Below, in pieces: positions 46,601 to 58,675 of a stretch of DNA of 64,000 nucleotides. Source of the stretch: Klebsormidium nitens (Eukaryota; Streptophyta; Klebsormidiophyceae; Klebsormidiales; Klebsormidiaceae); NCBI GenBank assembly GCA_000708835.1, contig DF237260.1, positions 1-64,000 of the forward strand. Reading direction: 5' to 3'. The stretch's first letter is position 1. Each line of letters starts with the position of its first letter. The notes beneath the pieces were generated by a model. It had not been told where the DNA came from. It searched no databases and saw only the letters and a program-made list of their open reading frames with translations. Both the position numbers and the translations under genes were made by a program.

Positions 46601-47779
46601 GGCCAAAAACATCATCTTTCCTCGCCTTTTCACCAAGAGCTGGCGGCGTCAACGCCAGCCGCCGCTTACCTCAGCTTCTGCACCTTCGTTACCCTCCCTC
46701 GCCTGCGACTGCCAAATCAGCAGACTGCCGAGCGCCTCCGCCTCTTCTGCCGTCACCCCCACCCCCCCCTCCGCTGCCCCTGTCTGTACTAGGGCCGCCA
46801 AAACCGACGGGGGCGAAGCTGCAATCAGGCGTCCGGCTTCTGGGGGCATGGGGGACGGCAGCTCACACCAAGCAAGGACTTCCTGCTCTGCTGCGAACCG
46901 GTGTGATACGCTGGCGCCTCCGGACTGCTCCCAGTGATGAACAGCGTTTTGCAGCGCTGTCGTTTGGCTGCGTGGAGACAAGGAGGACCTCAGTTGAGCC
47001 TAGTTCCAAGAGAGCCCTTGGTGCGTTGGATTGTTGTTCAAGCTGAACTCAAATCCAAAATCTTTTGCCTCTCTCTTTCCCTCTCTTGATGGAAACTTGT
47101 CACGGTGAATCTGTATAAGTTTCACAGAACGTGGGCGCACCACTTCCCCTTGTCCATGGCCCAGTCGCACTCATGATCAACACCAGACAGGATTTTGAAA
47201 TGGAACGTCCACAGTAGTGTGCTCTTAGAACTCACTTGTGATAGCACCGCAAAGACCAAACCAACTATGACACTGATAAACGCACCCTGGACTCTTCTCT
47301 TGAACACCCAAGCCCTGTTGCTCTTGCTGAGCAGGCTGTGGGGGCCCTTGCTTTGATCCATACTGCTGTTGCTCTTGGTTGGAAGACTGCGGGGGAAGAG
47401 GTGGCCGCGGCGGCTGATCCACCGGGAGCCGCTGCAGCTGCACCACCCCAGGGGCATCAGCGTAGAAGAAACTAGACGCGGGAGAAGAAAGTTCCTCAAG
47501 GTTAAAGCCCCCTTTTGCGGCCTGGCAGGAGGCGGTGTGGGCCGCCAGGGCAGTGGCGGGGACCCTGTGCTGGGAGTTAATCGGGCAGGGAAAGAGGGGG
47601 GGTGGAGCAGGATTGCTGGTGCTTAGTGCGGACGAGGCGAAGAGGAGGGTGGCATTTGCAGATGAGAGGAAAGAAGTGAGTTCTTCAACCAGGCTGGCAG
47701 CGCTCAGCAGGACTTTGGTCTGATCCATGAGGATAGAGTTAGGGGGATTTTCCAGGTTTGGGTGCTCAAGGGGTTGCAT
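43622..47779 (-). CDS. SNRNP48: U11/U12 snRNP 48 kDa protein (U11-48K)
   Basis: Six minus-strand exons join in phase: 47779-47286, 46967-46670, 46297-46047, 45644-45524, 45144-44995 and 44359-43622, giving about 683 residues. A CHHC zinc finger is visible near residues 64-83 (CPINSQHRVP, then LAAHTASC). In this family it binds the 5' splice site end of U12-type introns within the U11/U12 di-snRNP. The conserved C-terminal block ELRDLKRRTTSYRAKKQR followed by TPLQ/SARDLIELRMMQLEE spans the last junction and fixes it. The final 210 residues are an Arg/Glu/Asp-rich tail ending in KRRRNDY. Length agrees with plant U11-48K. The exon 5 acceptor (TTTTGCAAG at 45145) is the least certain boundary. 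The gene implies a minor spliceosome in this organism. Confidence 0.85.
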
Positions 47780-48848
47780 TCTGCACCATCAAGGTGCACG
47801 TCAAGGGGAGTGCTGAAGATGGCGCCAGTGAAGCTCACCCCAAGAAAGTGGTGTTCAACAGTTCCAAGTGTTTGTGCAAACTTCAGTCTTCACCATCTGG
47901 CATCGGGCTATACACGTCGTGACCCATACTCATTTTCGCTGATGGTTCGAATTTTGGCAAGCATCCTCACAAGTGTTTTTTTACCTCCTTGTTTCACTGG
48001 GGTTTGAAAGCGACGGATCGAAAAAAAACGGAAGTGTAGATATCTTCGGAGCTGACTCTGTATGACGAGCGCAGAATATCGACTAAGCGTACCGAACCGC
48101 GTCGAACGTTGAAACTGCTCTCGTGCTGTTGCGACAGGGCAAGAACATAGGAATCTGCCACATGTAAGGAATGACGGTCGTCGATATCGGTTCCAGGATT
48201 TACGGCCGTATACTGCCGAAGACTTTTATTATATAGATTTGGAAGGTTCCGTAAATGTACGCGCTCTTTTTAGCCCAGTGGGCAAAGAGTTTGGTCGGAC
48301 GGCTCTCTCGGAGCCTCGAGGTTTCGACTCGGAGGTCCAGGGTTCGAGTCCTGGCAGGAACGTCAGTCTTTCGGGACTCAATTCCTAAAAGGGCTGACGT
48401 GGACACGTGTCGAATTCCTATGTTCTTGCCTGTCGTGAACCATCGCGAGACAGCTTCGATGCAATTTGTCGAAAGCGTTACATGCGTTACTTATATTCAT
48501 GTCAGTCTATATGATTATTCGATTTCGATTTCGATACACCATGTGTGACATATATATAAACTCACCTGCTTACATGCCTGCTTTTACGAAGCCAGAAGTC
48601 ACGGCTTCTTATGAAATAATCTCGCTTATGACATGCTTGGCAGGAAGGATATGTCTTCAATATCAAACCTTTTTTGCACAGCTGGAAACCACTTCGCCAG
48701 CCACGATGCTGATTTCAAAAGCTGAAGCGGCTCTCTTGCGCCCCCATCTCCACCCAATTCTCGCAAGATCTTCTCTATCTTGGCAGCAAGATCTTCTCCG
48801 CTTGGGCTAATAGTAACTCTTTCAAACTCAGCATTGCAATTGCGTCCC
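47780..48848. promoter_or_regulatory. Divergent spacer between SNRNP48 and the GST gene
   Basis: The two ATGs point away from each other across about 1.07 kb, so both promoters lie here. The middle is occupied by an inverted-repeat element with tRNA-like boxes (48133-48434). A TATATATAAA-like run at about 48550 lies 300 bases before the GST start. Nothing else was recognised. Confidence 0.5.
48133..48434. mobile_element. Inverted-repeat element with tRNA-like A and B boxes (SINE/MITE-like)
   Basis: The arm at 48133-48154 (GACAGGGCAAGAACATAGG and the bases after it) is inverted at 48414-48434 with one base gap. Inside, TAGCCCAGTGG at 48271-48281 fits the pol III A-box consensus TRGYNNARNGG, and GGTTCGAGTCC at 48341-48351 fits the B-box consensus GGTTCGANNCC. 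The 60-bp box spacing and an imperfect cloverleaf argue for a tRNA-derived retroposon head rather than a working tRNA. No target duplication was found. Confidence 0.55.
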
Positions 48849-51606
48849 ATGGCGGAATTATCTGTCAATGCAGACGCCTATCGGGCGCTGCATGCCGACA
48901 AGAAAGAAGACTCTTTGAAGCTGTACGGCTCGTGGTTCTGTCCCTTTGTGCAGAGATCGTGGATCACGCTAGAGGAGAAGAAGGTGGACTACGAGTACAT
49001 TGAGATTGATCCGTACGCAAAGGTGAGTGGCCGTTGGTTGTTCTTCACATTGTGTGGTATTAAGAAAATACCATTGAATGCAGGACTTTTCACTCACTCG
49101 TGCATCTAGTGACGATTAAGGTGGTGGTGGTGTCTTCTTCTAAAGGGAATCTGTCCTGGCTTACTCGTCATTTCCTTTGCTGGACACCCCACTGAGGCAC
49201 CCATGCTTTAGGTCGCACCATGCATGAATCTGCGCAAGAGAAGTCAGTTCTAATCTGACCTTGTTTCTAAAGCACCAGATATATTCTTTTGAAGAAAGCG
49301 TTGCTCCCATCACTGGTCTAGGATCAAGAGCACCACGGTTTGGGGGATATTTAGAGTACGTCTTGAAGTGGCAAGAAGATCTGGTATGTTGCTGATAAGA
49401 ATGACACAGAAGTGCGCAATGTGTGAATGGGGCTTGAAAAGTTGTTTGAGGCTGCACCACCATTTTCCAAACCCAGCGCTTGTCTACCCCCGAATGTCCT
49501 CTCAGAATTGCTCCAACTACCTTTTTCCCCCAAAGCTTAAAAGGTGACTGGGCTCTCTAAGTGCTAGAGTGACAGTATGATCTTATGGGACTTATTTGAT
49601 GTGGTGTTCCCATCTTCCCCAAAAGGCAGAGGATCTTTTTAGCAGTCCGCGTTTCGTATTGCAAATGAGAAGGGGGCAGATTAAGGAGAAGAAGAGCACC
49701 AGGTTTTGCAAAATCTCCAAACAGAGTTTCAGAAAGTGATTGGAAGCCCAGCGCGGAAGGGACTTTTATTAATTCACGGACTCTGTGTCAACTTTGGCTT
49801 TGGTGCTCTAGTCTTCTCCCACCGACTATGTTCCTACTTACCTAGAGAATTTTGTAAAGCCGTTTCTCCCGCACCTGTTCATCGCTCTCTTTCCTAAATC
49901 TAATCTTGCTTTCCTACATCTAATCTCAAGACTTATGCTGCAGCCTCCAGAGTTGATGAAACTAAACCCAAGGGGGTTAGTGCCGACCCTGGACCACAAC
50001 GGCCGGGCGCTCTACGAGTCGCTGATCGTTTCTGAGTACGTGGATGAGACGTGGCCGCACGAGCCGAAGCTTCTGCCAGACGACACGTTCAAGAAGGCCG
50101 TCGGACGCATCTGGATCGACCACATCAACAAGAAGATCGTGCCGACCTTTTATAGGATTCTCCAAGTAAGTACAGTTTCTGCGTTAGCAAGAAGGATTGT
50201 TTGTTTCTTCCTGAGGCTATTCAGGACCTTAGACAGCCCAAATGATCATGGTCGTGAAAAAGAATGCTATAGGACGAAAATAGTTGTTCATCTTGGGATC
50301 AAGCAGATTGGAGGTCTCGTCAGCTTTGCGGACTGCATCCCTTTTGACTATATCTGCTTCAAGTCAGAAGAATAAATTATCACTGATTCCTTCCTTTGAA
50401 TCATCAATTCCTGAGCCCTCTCCTCATTCGAGGCGATCTATGTGCTCAGCCAAGTACTTTCCTTCTCTCGAGCAACTCGAAGGAAGCCTTTCGCATGTAT
50501 CAGCCGTCTCCCAGTGATTGCAACTATCGCGGATCAGAGCACAAAGATATGACACCACCACTGTTTCGAACATCCTAACCGCAAGCTTGTGGAAAATTGG
50601 CTGAAAGAGATGTCCATTGCCATGCCCTACTGTTTGCAGCTAAGGGACGCCGAGCATGAGGAGGCGAAAGAGGACTACCTAACAGCGCTGCGAGAGCTGT
50701 CGCAAGCATACGAAGCCTCGTCCCCAGAGGGCCCCTTCTTCTTTGGGTAAGCCATACAACGAGAATGGGACGAAGGGATGGACCTCTGTCGAAACTATCT
50801 CGGGGAAAGGTCGAGTCAACTTGCGGATGACAGCCTCATGAGCAGAGTAGGGGCGAAGTTGGGGACTGAATGGAAATGCTCAATGTGGAGTATGAGCTGT
50901 CGTATTGTCATTTTGGAGATGCGATACGTGGAAGGCCGGAGGGATAGGTTTCCGAAAGTGCTCCTTGTCATATTACGTCATCGGTGGGTTCTCGAAAGTG
51001 TTATATTGCTCCGGGTATGCGGGAATTCTGATTCCGGATTTGTGACTCAGGAGAATCCAGAAACTGAGGGCGATCTCAGATTCTGCAAGGCCGAGCCGTG
51101 CGGAAGACTGTTTCATTCAATACGAAACTGAGAAGATTAGCTCGCTTCTTCTTTCAGGACCAGTTCGACCAGAACGTTCGGTTTGAAGCAAGTTCACACA
51201 AATTGTGAAGGTACCCCTGATGCAACACGGTTGAGTGACAAGACGACGTAGAACCAATGAAAGACAAATACAGTGGAGGAGAACCTTTTAGCATCCGAAC
51301 CGCAAAAATAAAATTAAAAAACGTCGTCTCTTCAGGCCCTGTATAAGCCTGGTCGACATCGCGCTCGCCCCCTGGGTGCCCCTGCGCGACTTCGTCCTCG
51401 AGCATTACAAGACCTTCTCCATCCCATGGGACGATCCCCAGCTGAAACGGCTGGCGGCGTACAAATCGGCGGTCGACAACAGTCCGAGCGTCCGGAAAAC
51501 GCTCGCGGACCCGGAAAAGCTGCTCGGGACGTACGAACGGTACGCGAAGAACACGGCGACGTCCGAGGTCGCAAAGGCGGTCAACGCGAAGAAGGGGCTG
51601 CCCTAG
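48849..51606 (+). CDS. Cys-type (omega-like) glutathione S-transferase
   Basis: Four exons join in phase: 48849-49022, 49944-50165, 50640-50746 and 51336-51606, giving 257 residues. The thioredoxin-fold half has SWFCPFVQR at about 28-36; the CPF cysteine is the expected catalytic residue of omega, lambda and DHAR classes, which act as thiol transferases or dehydroascorbate reductases rather than as classical conjugating enzymes. NPRGLVPTL (about 66-74) carries the cis-proline, and YESLIVSEYVDE (about 82-93) is the glutathione-binding ES motif. The all-helical half includes SLVDIALAPWVPL across the last junction. No targeting peptide is seen, so it is probably cytosolic. The class call is by motif only; FCPF with NPxGLVP looks more omega-like than plant lambda. 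Confidence 0.88.
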
Positions 51607-52707
51607 GCGCGGCGCAGTCGCCTCGTATATCTGGAGTGGCGTGTTTGAGTTTCTACACATTATAATGAAGCACAGTACATAGCTTACTAGGTGGTTCTGG
51701 TAATGTAGCACGTAGTGTAGGCTACAAGGCTAGGATCAGGAGCGACTGACCATGTCGCTTGTACATTGCACGTGAAGGTGAAGATTGGGCACGGGTACGC
51801 GTGCCACGACGAGAATCAAATCAGCGTTTTGAGGATTTTGGCTTTGCAGTAACGAACTGTACATAGGCGCTTGTTTGCTGCAGGGCATACACTGAACTGT
51901 AGGATTCGATTAGAGAACGGTTCAAGCTCGCGGTCTCGACAATCATAGTCGTGATCTTCTGATAGTAACCTTGGGAAAGCGCAAAGGGTCTACGGTGCGT
52001 ATCTTACAGAGTGTTCGTCTGCATGTCCTGTGATCTGCGCCAACTAGTCTGGCTTGCGCCATCGGGGCCCCCGCTTCATACCATATCACGGTCTACCTCA
52101 TTGGAAAAGGCAGAACGTGATGAAACCTCTAGTAGCCGGCATCGTTTTGTATTCTAAATAATGCCGAGCCTATTGTGATACACAATTTGCAGTTGTACCG
52201 GCCGCTTTTTTTTGAATGCCTGTTGTGACGGGCAGATCTGGTTAAGAAACCGTCAAGAAACCACTTGAGATCAAGAGCGTCGCTTGGATCAGCGGCTGAA
52301 ATGTAGATATGTACGTGCATAAATTTGCGTGGACTATAGAAACGTATCTCCTCACCCTGGATTGCCGCTTTCATTAGACAAATTAGACCATACATGCAAA
52401 CTTCAACCGGCTTGACTTCAGTTATGAAAGGACGTGGCGGACGCTTACGTTGATATCTCAGAGACTTCGTCTGCATGCCACTCTCTGCCCTTCTCTAGTT
52501 TTTAACCAGTCCTTGTTGCCAAATGATTCATTAGCCCCAATCCACCCCCCTAACTGAAAATTATCCGGCATAGCTCCCAATGCAATTTTCTAACCAGAGA
52601 TTTCACACTTGCTTCTTATTCCCATACCCCGTCACGACGACTCCTGGTGGACCAAGAGTACAATCTCGCTAATATACCCCCTCAATGTACACATGGTAAT
52701 AAACCCC
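51607..52707. other. Intergenic region between GST and the membrane-protein gene (convergent)
   Basis: Both neighbouring genes end here, so it holds two 3' flanks. I see no open frame, RNA gene or repeat that can be supported. Confidence 0.55.
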
Positions 52708-55700
52708 CTAAACCCCGATGAAGTCGCGCAGCGCGGGCAGCACCTGCGTCGCCGCGACGACGTACTTCTCGTCCTCGTTGGAAGGCCACTGCAACAGATA
52801 AAAGTAGCTCAGAATCACGTCATTCTCCTGGGGAGTTACGTCATTCTCCTCGCAGAAGTGGCCGTTACGCAAAACTGATGTACTTCTGGAGCGGTGATTG
52901 CGCAAAGTCGACCTTCCTGCTTTACTGAACCTTCGAGAAAAGACCGTCACTATGAGGTTCTATCTCAACGGTAACCCGAATCACATAACCCAAAATCACG
53001 TACCTCGAAGAGAGCCGCAGAGCTGCTACGTGCGCGGTAGAAGTGAATCCAAGTACTTGAGCGTCGCAACTGTTCGATACTATTCCTTTCTCGAAACATT
53101 GTTTTGAGGCTCGAAGTTAGACCCGAAGTTGTCACCCAAATGCTAGCCCAACTCCAAAACCTAAGCTGCGAAAAAACTCCACGAATTAACCAATAGCTCT
53201 CGGGAGATGTCACCGACCAGAAAAATGGCGTGCCCACCTGCACGGGGATCGGCGCCCCGACCACCACTTTGGCAATCTCGTTGATCTGCTGCTCGATGTC
53301 TCCCGGGGGGGGTGGCGCGCCCGGGTCTTTGACACCCACAAACTCCTCAAGAAAGTAGACGTCCTGGAGGACCTGGTTCTTGTCCACCGCCGGGTGCTTT
53401 GGGGCTGCCGTCTGCAGCAAAACAACTCTTCCTTACATCTGTTTCAGGCTTCGTTTGTCGTAGAGGGAATGTTTTCAATTCGTATTATAGATTTGGATTT
53501 GCTGTAGTTGAGATGAGCCTATTGTCTTCGGACTCGGGAATCGAACATCGTTTCAGCTTCCTTTCGATACGTACTATAGTAATGGTACCCTGTAAAAGGC
53601 CTTGGAACGTCGTATATTTCTTTCATCCGAGTAATTTAAGAGGGGCTTATTCTATCCTCCTGTGCGTACGGCCTCAAGGAGTTTGACGTTGTCTGTTGGG
53701 CACCAGACGGATTCGCGAATATTCGGACGCGATGGTTGCCCGGGGAGAATACACCAATATCCGGGACGATCGAGCAGTTCAAAGTAGAAAACGGTGGGAA
53801 GGCGGACGCAAAAAGCACGGAAGATCTGGGAGGAGCAGATCTTCTGCAGCTACGTTACTTTCAAGACAACCGGCGAGCTTGACTGATTCTAAGCTCACAT
53901 TATTCAAGCTGCAACTGAAAAGGGCGTCTGGCTCCCTGACCGAATCGAGATGGGGCAGAAAAATGGACGGAAGCGGCAGACGCTAACACGACGAACAAGC
54001 GGCACGAAGGGAAACGTAACAAAAAAGAGAAGGTCGGACGGATCAAAGCGTCCGCTGAAGAATGCTTTGCTCTCCGGACGACCAAAAGGGGCAGATTGAA
54101 CGGACGGATCCGACAGACGCGGACACAGCCGACGGAACCGGACATAGAAAGTAACTGCGGACGGAGCACAGAAGGTACCTTTGCTTCTTGGCCGCTCAGA
54201 ACGGGCGTAGAAAAGACGGACCCGATAGCGCACATAAAACACACGGACCCGGACACAAAGAGTTTACCCGGATTTACCAAAACGATCACCTTGCTTTTTT
54301 TAACAGTCAAAAAGGGCAGATGAACGGACCGATCGCATACACGCGGACACAGAGGACGGAAGCGGACAAGAAGAGTATATTCGGACGTTCCGAAACGGTC
54401 ACCTTGCTTTCCTGGAAGACCAATAATGGCTATTCGGCCGGACGAACCGAAAAAAAAGAATTTCGGACGTACCAAAACGGTCACCTTGCTTTCCTGGACA
54501 GTTAGAACCGGCCTCTTGACGAGCGCCTCCTCTTCCTGCCGCTGCGGCTGCTTCGGCTGCGTCTCTTTCACCGCTTCCTTCTGCGGAGAATGGAACAAAA
54601 CTTTCTGATTTCAGATTTCAGAATGCTGAAACCATGTGTCGAGTAATTTGATCATTGAAAACCTAACATTTAGGGTGCTTGGGCTGCGTCCCTTTCACCG
54701 CTTTCTTCTGCCAAGAAAGGGATGAACACTTTCAAACTTCAGAATGCTGAAGTGTCGATGTGTATCAAAGAACGCAAATCTAAGATCAAATCGCGAAAGA
54801 ATTCCCTATGAAACGAATCATTCTTGCGGGTCTCAGCTACTCTTCGTGTTTGTACCCTCTGTAGCTTCCACACTTCGCGCTCAGGTTTGGAGGCAAGCAC
54901 TGCGGACAGGTTGCTTCCAGAAATTCTAAAATTAATGCTTCAGCACTATCTTTGTTGTTCTGCTTCATATGATATATGATGATCAGTTTGACTTGCTTGT
55001 AACTCACCACGGGCGAATAGGGGCGAATATACGCCCGGGTGACCTCCTCGTGGCCCGGCGTTTCGGCCAGGACCTTGGGCGGTTTGGCCTGAGGGGGCGT
55101 CGGTTCCGGTTCCGCCGTTCCGGGCCCGTCAACCGGTTCCTTGGGCGGACCGGTGTCTTCCGGGTGGAGAAGCCCCGGGCGCGGAAAGAGCTCGTTCCTG
55201 ATCGCGCGAAGGACGCCGCGAATGGTGTCGAGAGTCTGCGCGTCAGCGCAAGGAAAAGGTGTAAATAAGGGGCCTTAAGAACTTTCTCGAGGTTCGAGTC
55301 ATCAGATGCGTTTTCGAAAAGATAGGCGATCGGAGCAAGGTGAAAAAGGAACCCAGAGGGCTTACTTTCTCTTACCCAACTGGAACTATTTACTTTCTCT
55401 GCGTTCTTAGAGAACCCAATTCTGTGGCCCTCCGGTTGCTTGCAAGATCGATGGGCGCTTCTGTAGTTGCCTGTAAGAGAGTAGAGATAGTTACCCGCGG
55501 GTTTGATGAAAACTCGTCAGGACTTGACACCGTCCATTGCACGACGATCGTTAGCGTATGCCCGCCCTCTTCTTCCTCGACTAACGCGGTTCGGCGGACT
55601 TGATTGGGAGCTTCAGGGGTAAGCATCTGGTACAGAAAAGGCCAAGAATTTAAAACTGCTAGTTTCCGTTCACTGGTTACTTTTGCAATGTGTTAGCTGC

Positions 55701-57345
55701 TTTGTTAGCAGTACTTTCCGTGGAACTTGGAAAGAAACCAGATTTGGAGCAGTTCATGGCCCAGCTGCTTGGGAAGAAAATTCTGGGACTGGTTTCTAGA
55801 ATTGTTTTGCCTCTTTGATGAATGTCATCCAGCCTGATTTTGGAGACAAAGTCCAGAGAAGAAGCCGCAGATTGATTGACTTGAACCAAACAGCAATCCA
55901 TCAATTGCGGGATGCTGATGCTAAGTTCGGAGGGTATAAGAAAGAGCGCTTTCTGGGCGACAGAAAACAGCAGTGATAGATCAATTCAAAGACTAGATAT
56001 CGAGGCTTGACAAGACGGGGAAAGAGAAAGGTGAAGAGGTGGCACAGTACTAAAATTAAAGGAAATGGAATGAAAGATCTCAGAAGCAACAACACGCATG
56101 TGTTTTCTCAAATACATCCGTGAACAGTTCTTTAGCGGAAGTGCAAGGGACAACGGACCGAAGAGAAAAAATCCGTAAAGATTCAGTCTCCTCATGGGAT
56201 TTTAACCAAGTCTTTTTAGAAACAAAAGGTTCATGGAAGAGCTTGCAGAAGCTTGATCCAGATCTCAAGATGAAAACCAGAGGGTTTAGTGAAGATAGAT
56301 TGTTGCTGACCATACCCCCAGGATTCGATCCTTCTATCTTTGTCGAATGAACTCAAACCCACAACTTCGTTCTTACCCTCTTTAAAATCCTTCCGATTAA
56401 TACTACTGCTGTGATATGCGAAACATTGCCTTCCAACCACGGTCAAACCAGTAGTATTTGCACACTCTTGCCTTTGATTACGAACGTGGGCGATTACTTC
56501 TGCTCTTGAGAGCATCGACTTCCTCTCTGGCCTTGCCTTTAGAAGCTCCCCGTTTCAAAAGACCGATATTATAAATTAAACTCCCACCGAATAGAGTGTC
56601 ATAAGGTGAGTTTTCGTCCAAGAAAGCCGCACTCACCTGCTTCCACTCGTAGGCCTTCCACAGAAAGTACCCAAAGACCACGAGCGTCGCGGCCGGCACG
56701 AGGCAGAATCCGGCCGCCACCGTAGAGAAGAACACCTGAACGGAACCGGAAGACTTGTTTCTATTCAACTCAAAAAGAAGAGCTCCGAAGGGAGGTCCTG
56801 TGTGCATTGTAAGGGAAACTTCGTTCCAAACAGCTCCGAATAGGGCGTGGAGGAGATATTGGCAGCATTATACTCTTTGAGCACGTCCTGCTGACGGCTT
56901 GCTGAGGTACCTCTGACATCATTCAGTATCTTATCTCACTGCGTGCAGATAAGATACCTGAGCAACAAACATGCGCGCAAAGATTACGAACTTCGGAGGC
57001 TGAGACAAAACAGAAGAGATTGAAACCAGCAAAATGGACAAAAATAGAAAGATATGAAACCAGCAAACTGAACAAAAACAGCCCTACAAGAGCTGTCTCT
57101 GCGGAAAGCCACTGCATGAGGAAAGACGCAACGCAGAAGCACATTCGCTGGGTTCAACCTTCGCGCCTGTTTTGAGAGACATCATGACACCTTTCTTGAC
57201 CTCTTAGACGCCTGCCACGTGTCTTGGTACGCACCAAAGGGACCCACAACGGGCTGGTGACCGCCGCCGTCAGGACGGTGACCCCTTTCACCGTCCACAC
57301 AAGCGGCCTCCCCACGAGGGTCTCCAAGAGACTCATCGCGACCAT
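52708..57345 (-). CDS. Unrecognised two-span membrane protein
   Basis: Seven minus-strand exons, all in phase 0, can be joined: 57345-57235, 56735-56637, 55626-55495, 55235-55008, 54580-54485, 53411-53238 and 52788-52708, giving about 306 residues. Residues about 18-37 and 40-62 are hydrophobic and likely span a membrane. A soluble part follows (TLTIVVQWTVSSPDEF, then TLDTIRGVLRAIRNEL), then a Pro/Glu-rich linker (about 150-180), and a C-terminus with LQDVYFLEEFVGVKDPG and QWPSNEDEKYVVAATQVL. I do not recognise the family. The start is the first ATG (a second, MSLLE, lies three codons on). Exon 5 is uncertain: its donor motif is repeated downstream, its acceptor region is duplicated upstream, and skipping it keeps the frame. 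Confidence 0.68.
53890..54520. repeat. Degenerate minisatellite in an intron, repeating a splice donor
   Basis: The intron after exon 5 of the membrane-protein gene is built of diverged units about 80-115 bp long. On the plus strand they share CGGACACA blocks and TCACCTTGCTTT (at about 54286, 54399 and 54481). On the minus strand each TCACCTTGCTTT reads as AAAGCAAG/GTGA, a donor-like site. The most distal one (exon end 54290) would be in frame with the first (exon end 54485), adding 65 codons. Confidence 0.7.
54485..54770 (-). repeat. Tandem duplication of intron end plus exon 5 start (membrane-protein gene)
   Basis: On the minus strand, the acceptor and exon start at 54580 (AAGGAAGCGGTGAAAGAGAC) is preceded by a second copy at 54707 (AAGAAAGCGGTGAAAGGGAC), 127 bp upstream in the gene. 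Similarity covers about 60 bases of intron end (CAGCATTCTGAA, then AAAGT, then TTC) and about 33 bases of exon. The upstream copy meets a TAG after 14 codons, so it is probably a decayed decoy exon. Confidence 0.85.
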
Positions 57346-58675
57346 GCTTGCTCTCCGGGCTTGGCGCCCCTTTCCAAGTAAGCTGACGAGAAAACTGGTA
57401 GGCGCGTGTGGATGTTTGGTGCCTCGCAGAGAGAAAGTTCTTGGTCTTCAGCTATCCGCGCGCTGTTCGCTTGCCGAGCTAAAGCTGCGCGAAGAAGGGC
57501 ATCGCACGCGCCATGAATGCGATGAGCGCTTTTCCCTGGGCCTGTCTTCCTCGGTTCTCTCTTGCGCCTTTCTTTCCTTACGTCCTATTCTTTTCGAGCA
57601 GCTTGGAAGCTCTTGAGTCCTGAAGGTGGAGGTCCTTGAACAAAAGGCTCGAAAACTTCTTGCCGAGTTGCGGACGTGTCGGTTGCGTGAGCAACACGAT
57701 CCGCTTCCTTGAGGCCAGTTGGGCGACTCGACTTTTAACTAAACTGACGATATTTAATATTCTGGGTTGCCATAACCAAGTATCTGCCACCTAGCTATAC
57801 TACAGTACGTACCCTATTTCCGCTGGAGCTCATGAGACGAAGTGTCCGACCAGGCTCCGTGTCCCAGTTTGCAAGCGAGAGCTACAGTAAGGACATGCAG
57901 ATTCGGATAGCGCGTCGACGAGCCAGGCTGGCGCATGGCCACGTGCATGCGGGGCGCGCAAGAACCGACAGACGGGCAAGATGTGTGAGCATGTATGAAA
58001 GGTCAGCAGTCCGCATTCCTTCGACGTGAGCGGCGCGCCCAGATGCACGCGCGCTACAAATGCGAACTTTCCATCTCATAAAGGTCCAGCACATCTTAGC
58101 GCTGGAACCTTTTACACATGTCAGCGCTTACGTGCGCTCTCGGTTTGCATGAAATGCGCACTAGCTCGACAACTTATACTGTAAGCTACTAGGGTAATGC
58201 ATGATCCCATGCATGCAAGCAGAGCCGCAATGATTAGCTGCTGAGAATAACAACATCAGTCGTTCTATGGGTTGGGTCCAGCATTAACACTTCACTGCAG
58301 AGCCTGGTGCTCTCAGTCGGCGAGGCGAGCGGGCGCAGGCCGCGCGCATTCACTCCGAAGGAAATGCGCCTGCGCCGGCTTGCCGCCAACAACGTCTACG
58401 GACTACTTGTGCACACATGCAATGGATCGGTTCATGACGTAGACGCGCTTTTCTTTGGTTAGCTCGAGCAGCTCTTGAAAAGCCAGTAGGTGCTCTGCCA
58501 ATGATTTCACGTGCATTTAGCGCATTGTAATGGGCACAAGTCTTGCCAGCTTCGAATTGGCCAGCCTTTCCATATGAGTGATCTCAAAGCTCGAACCATC
58601 AACAAGCGGATACAGATTCCCATCAATGTGAACGCCTCTTGATCGCATACTGGGCCGGTTCGACAAGAAACCCGA
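57346..58675. other. Intergenic region upstream of the membrane-protein gene
   Basis: SDA1 and the membrane-protein gene run in the same direction, so this stretch holds the SDA1 3' flank and the other gene's promoter. Open frames on the plus strand at 57224-57616 are shadows. No RNA or mobile element was recognised. Confidence 0.55.

Noticed and set aside
48271-48360. Possible tRNA with a TTC anticodon
   Set aside because: A- and B-boxes fit, but no 5' acceptor strand pairs with the 3' end and the T-stem has a mismatch, so a tRNA-derived element is more likely.
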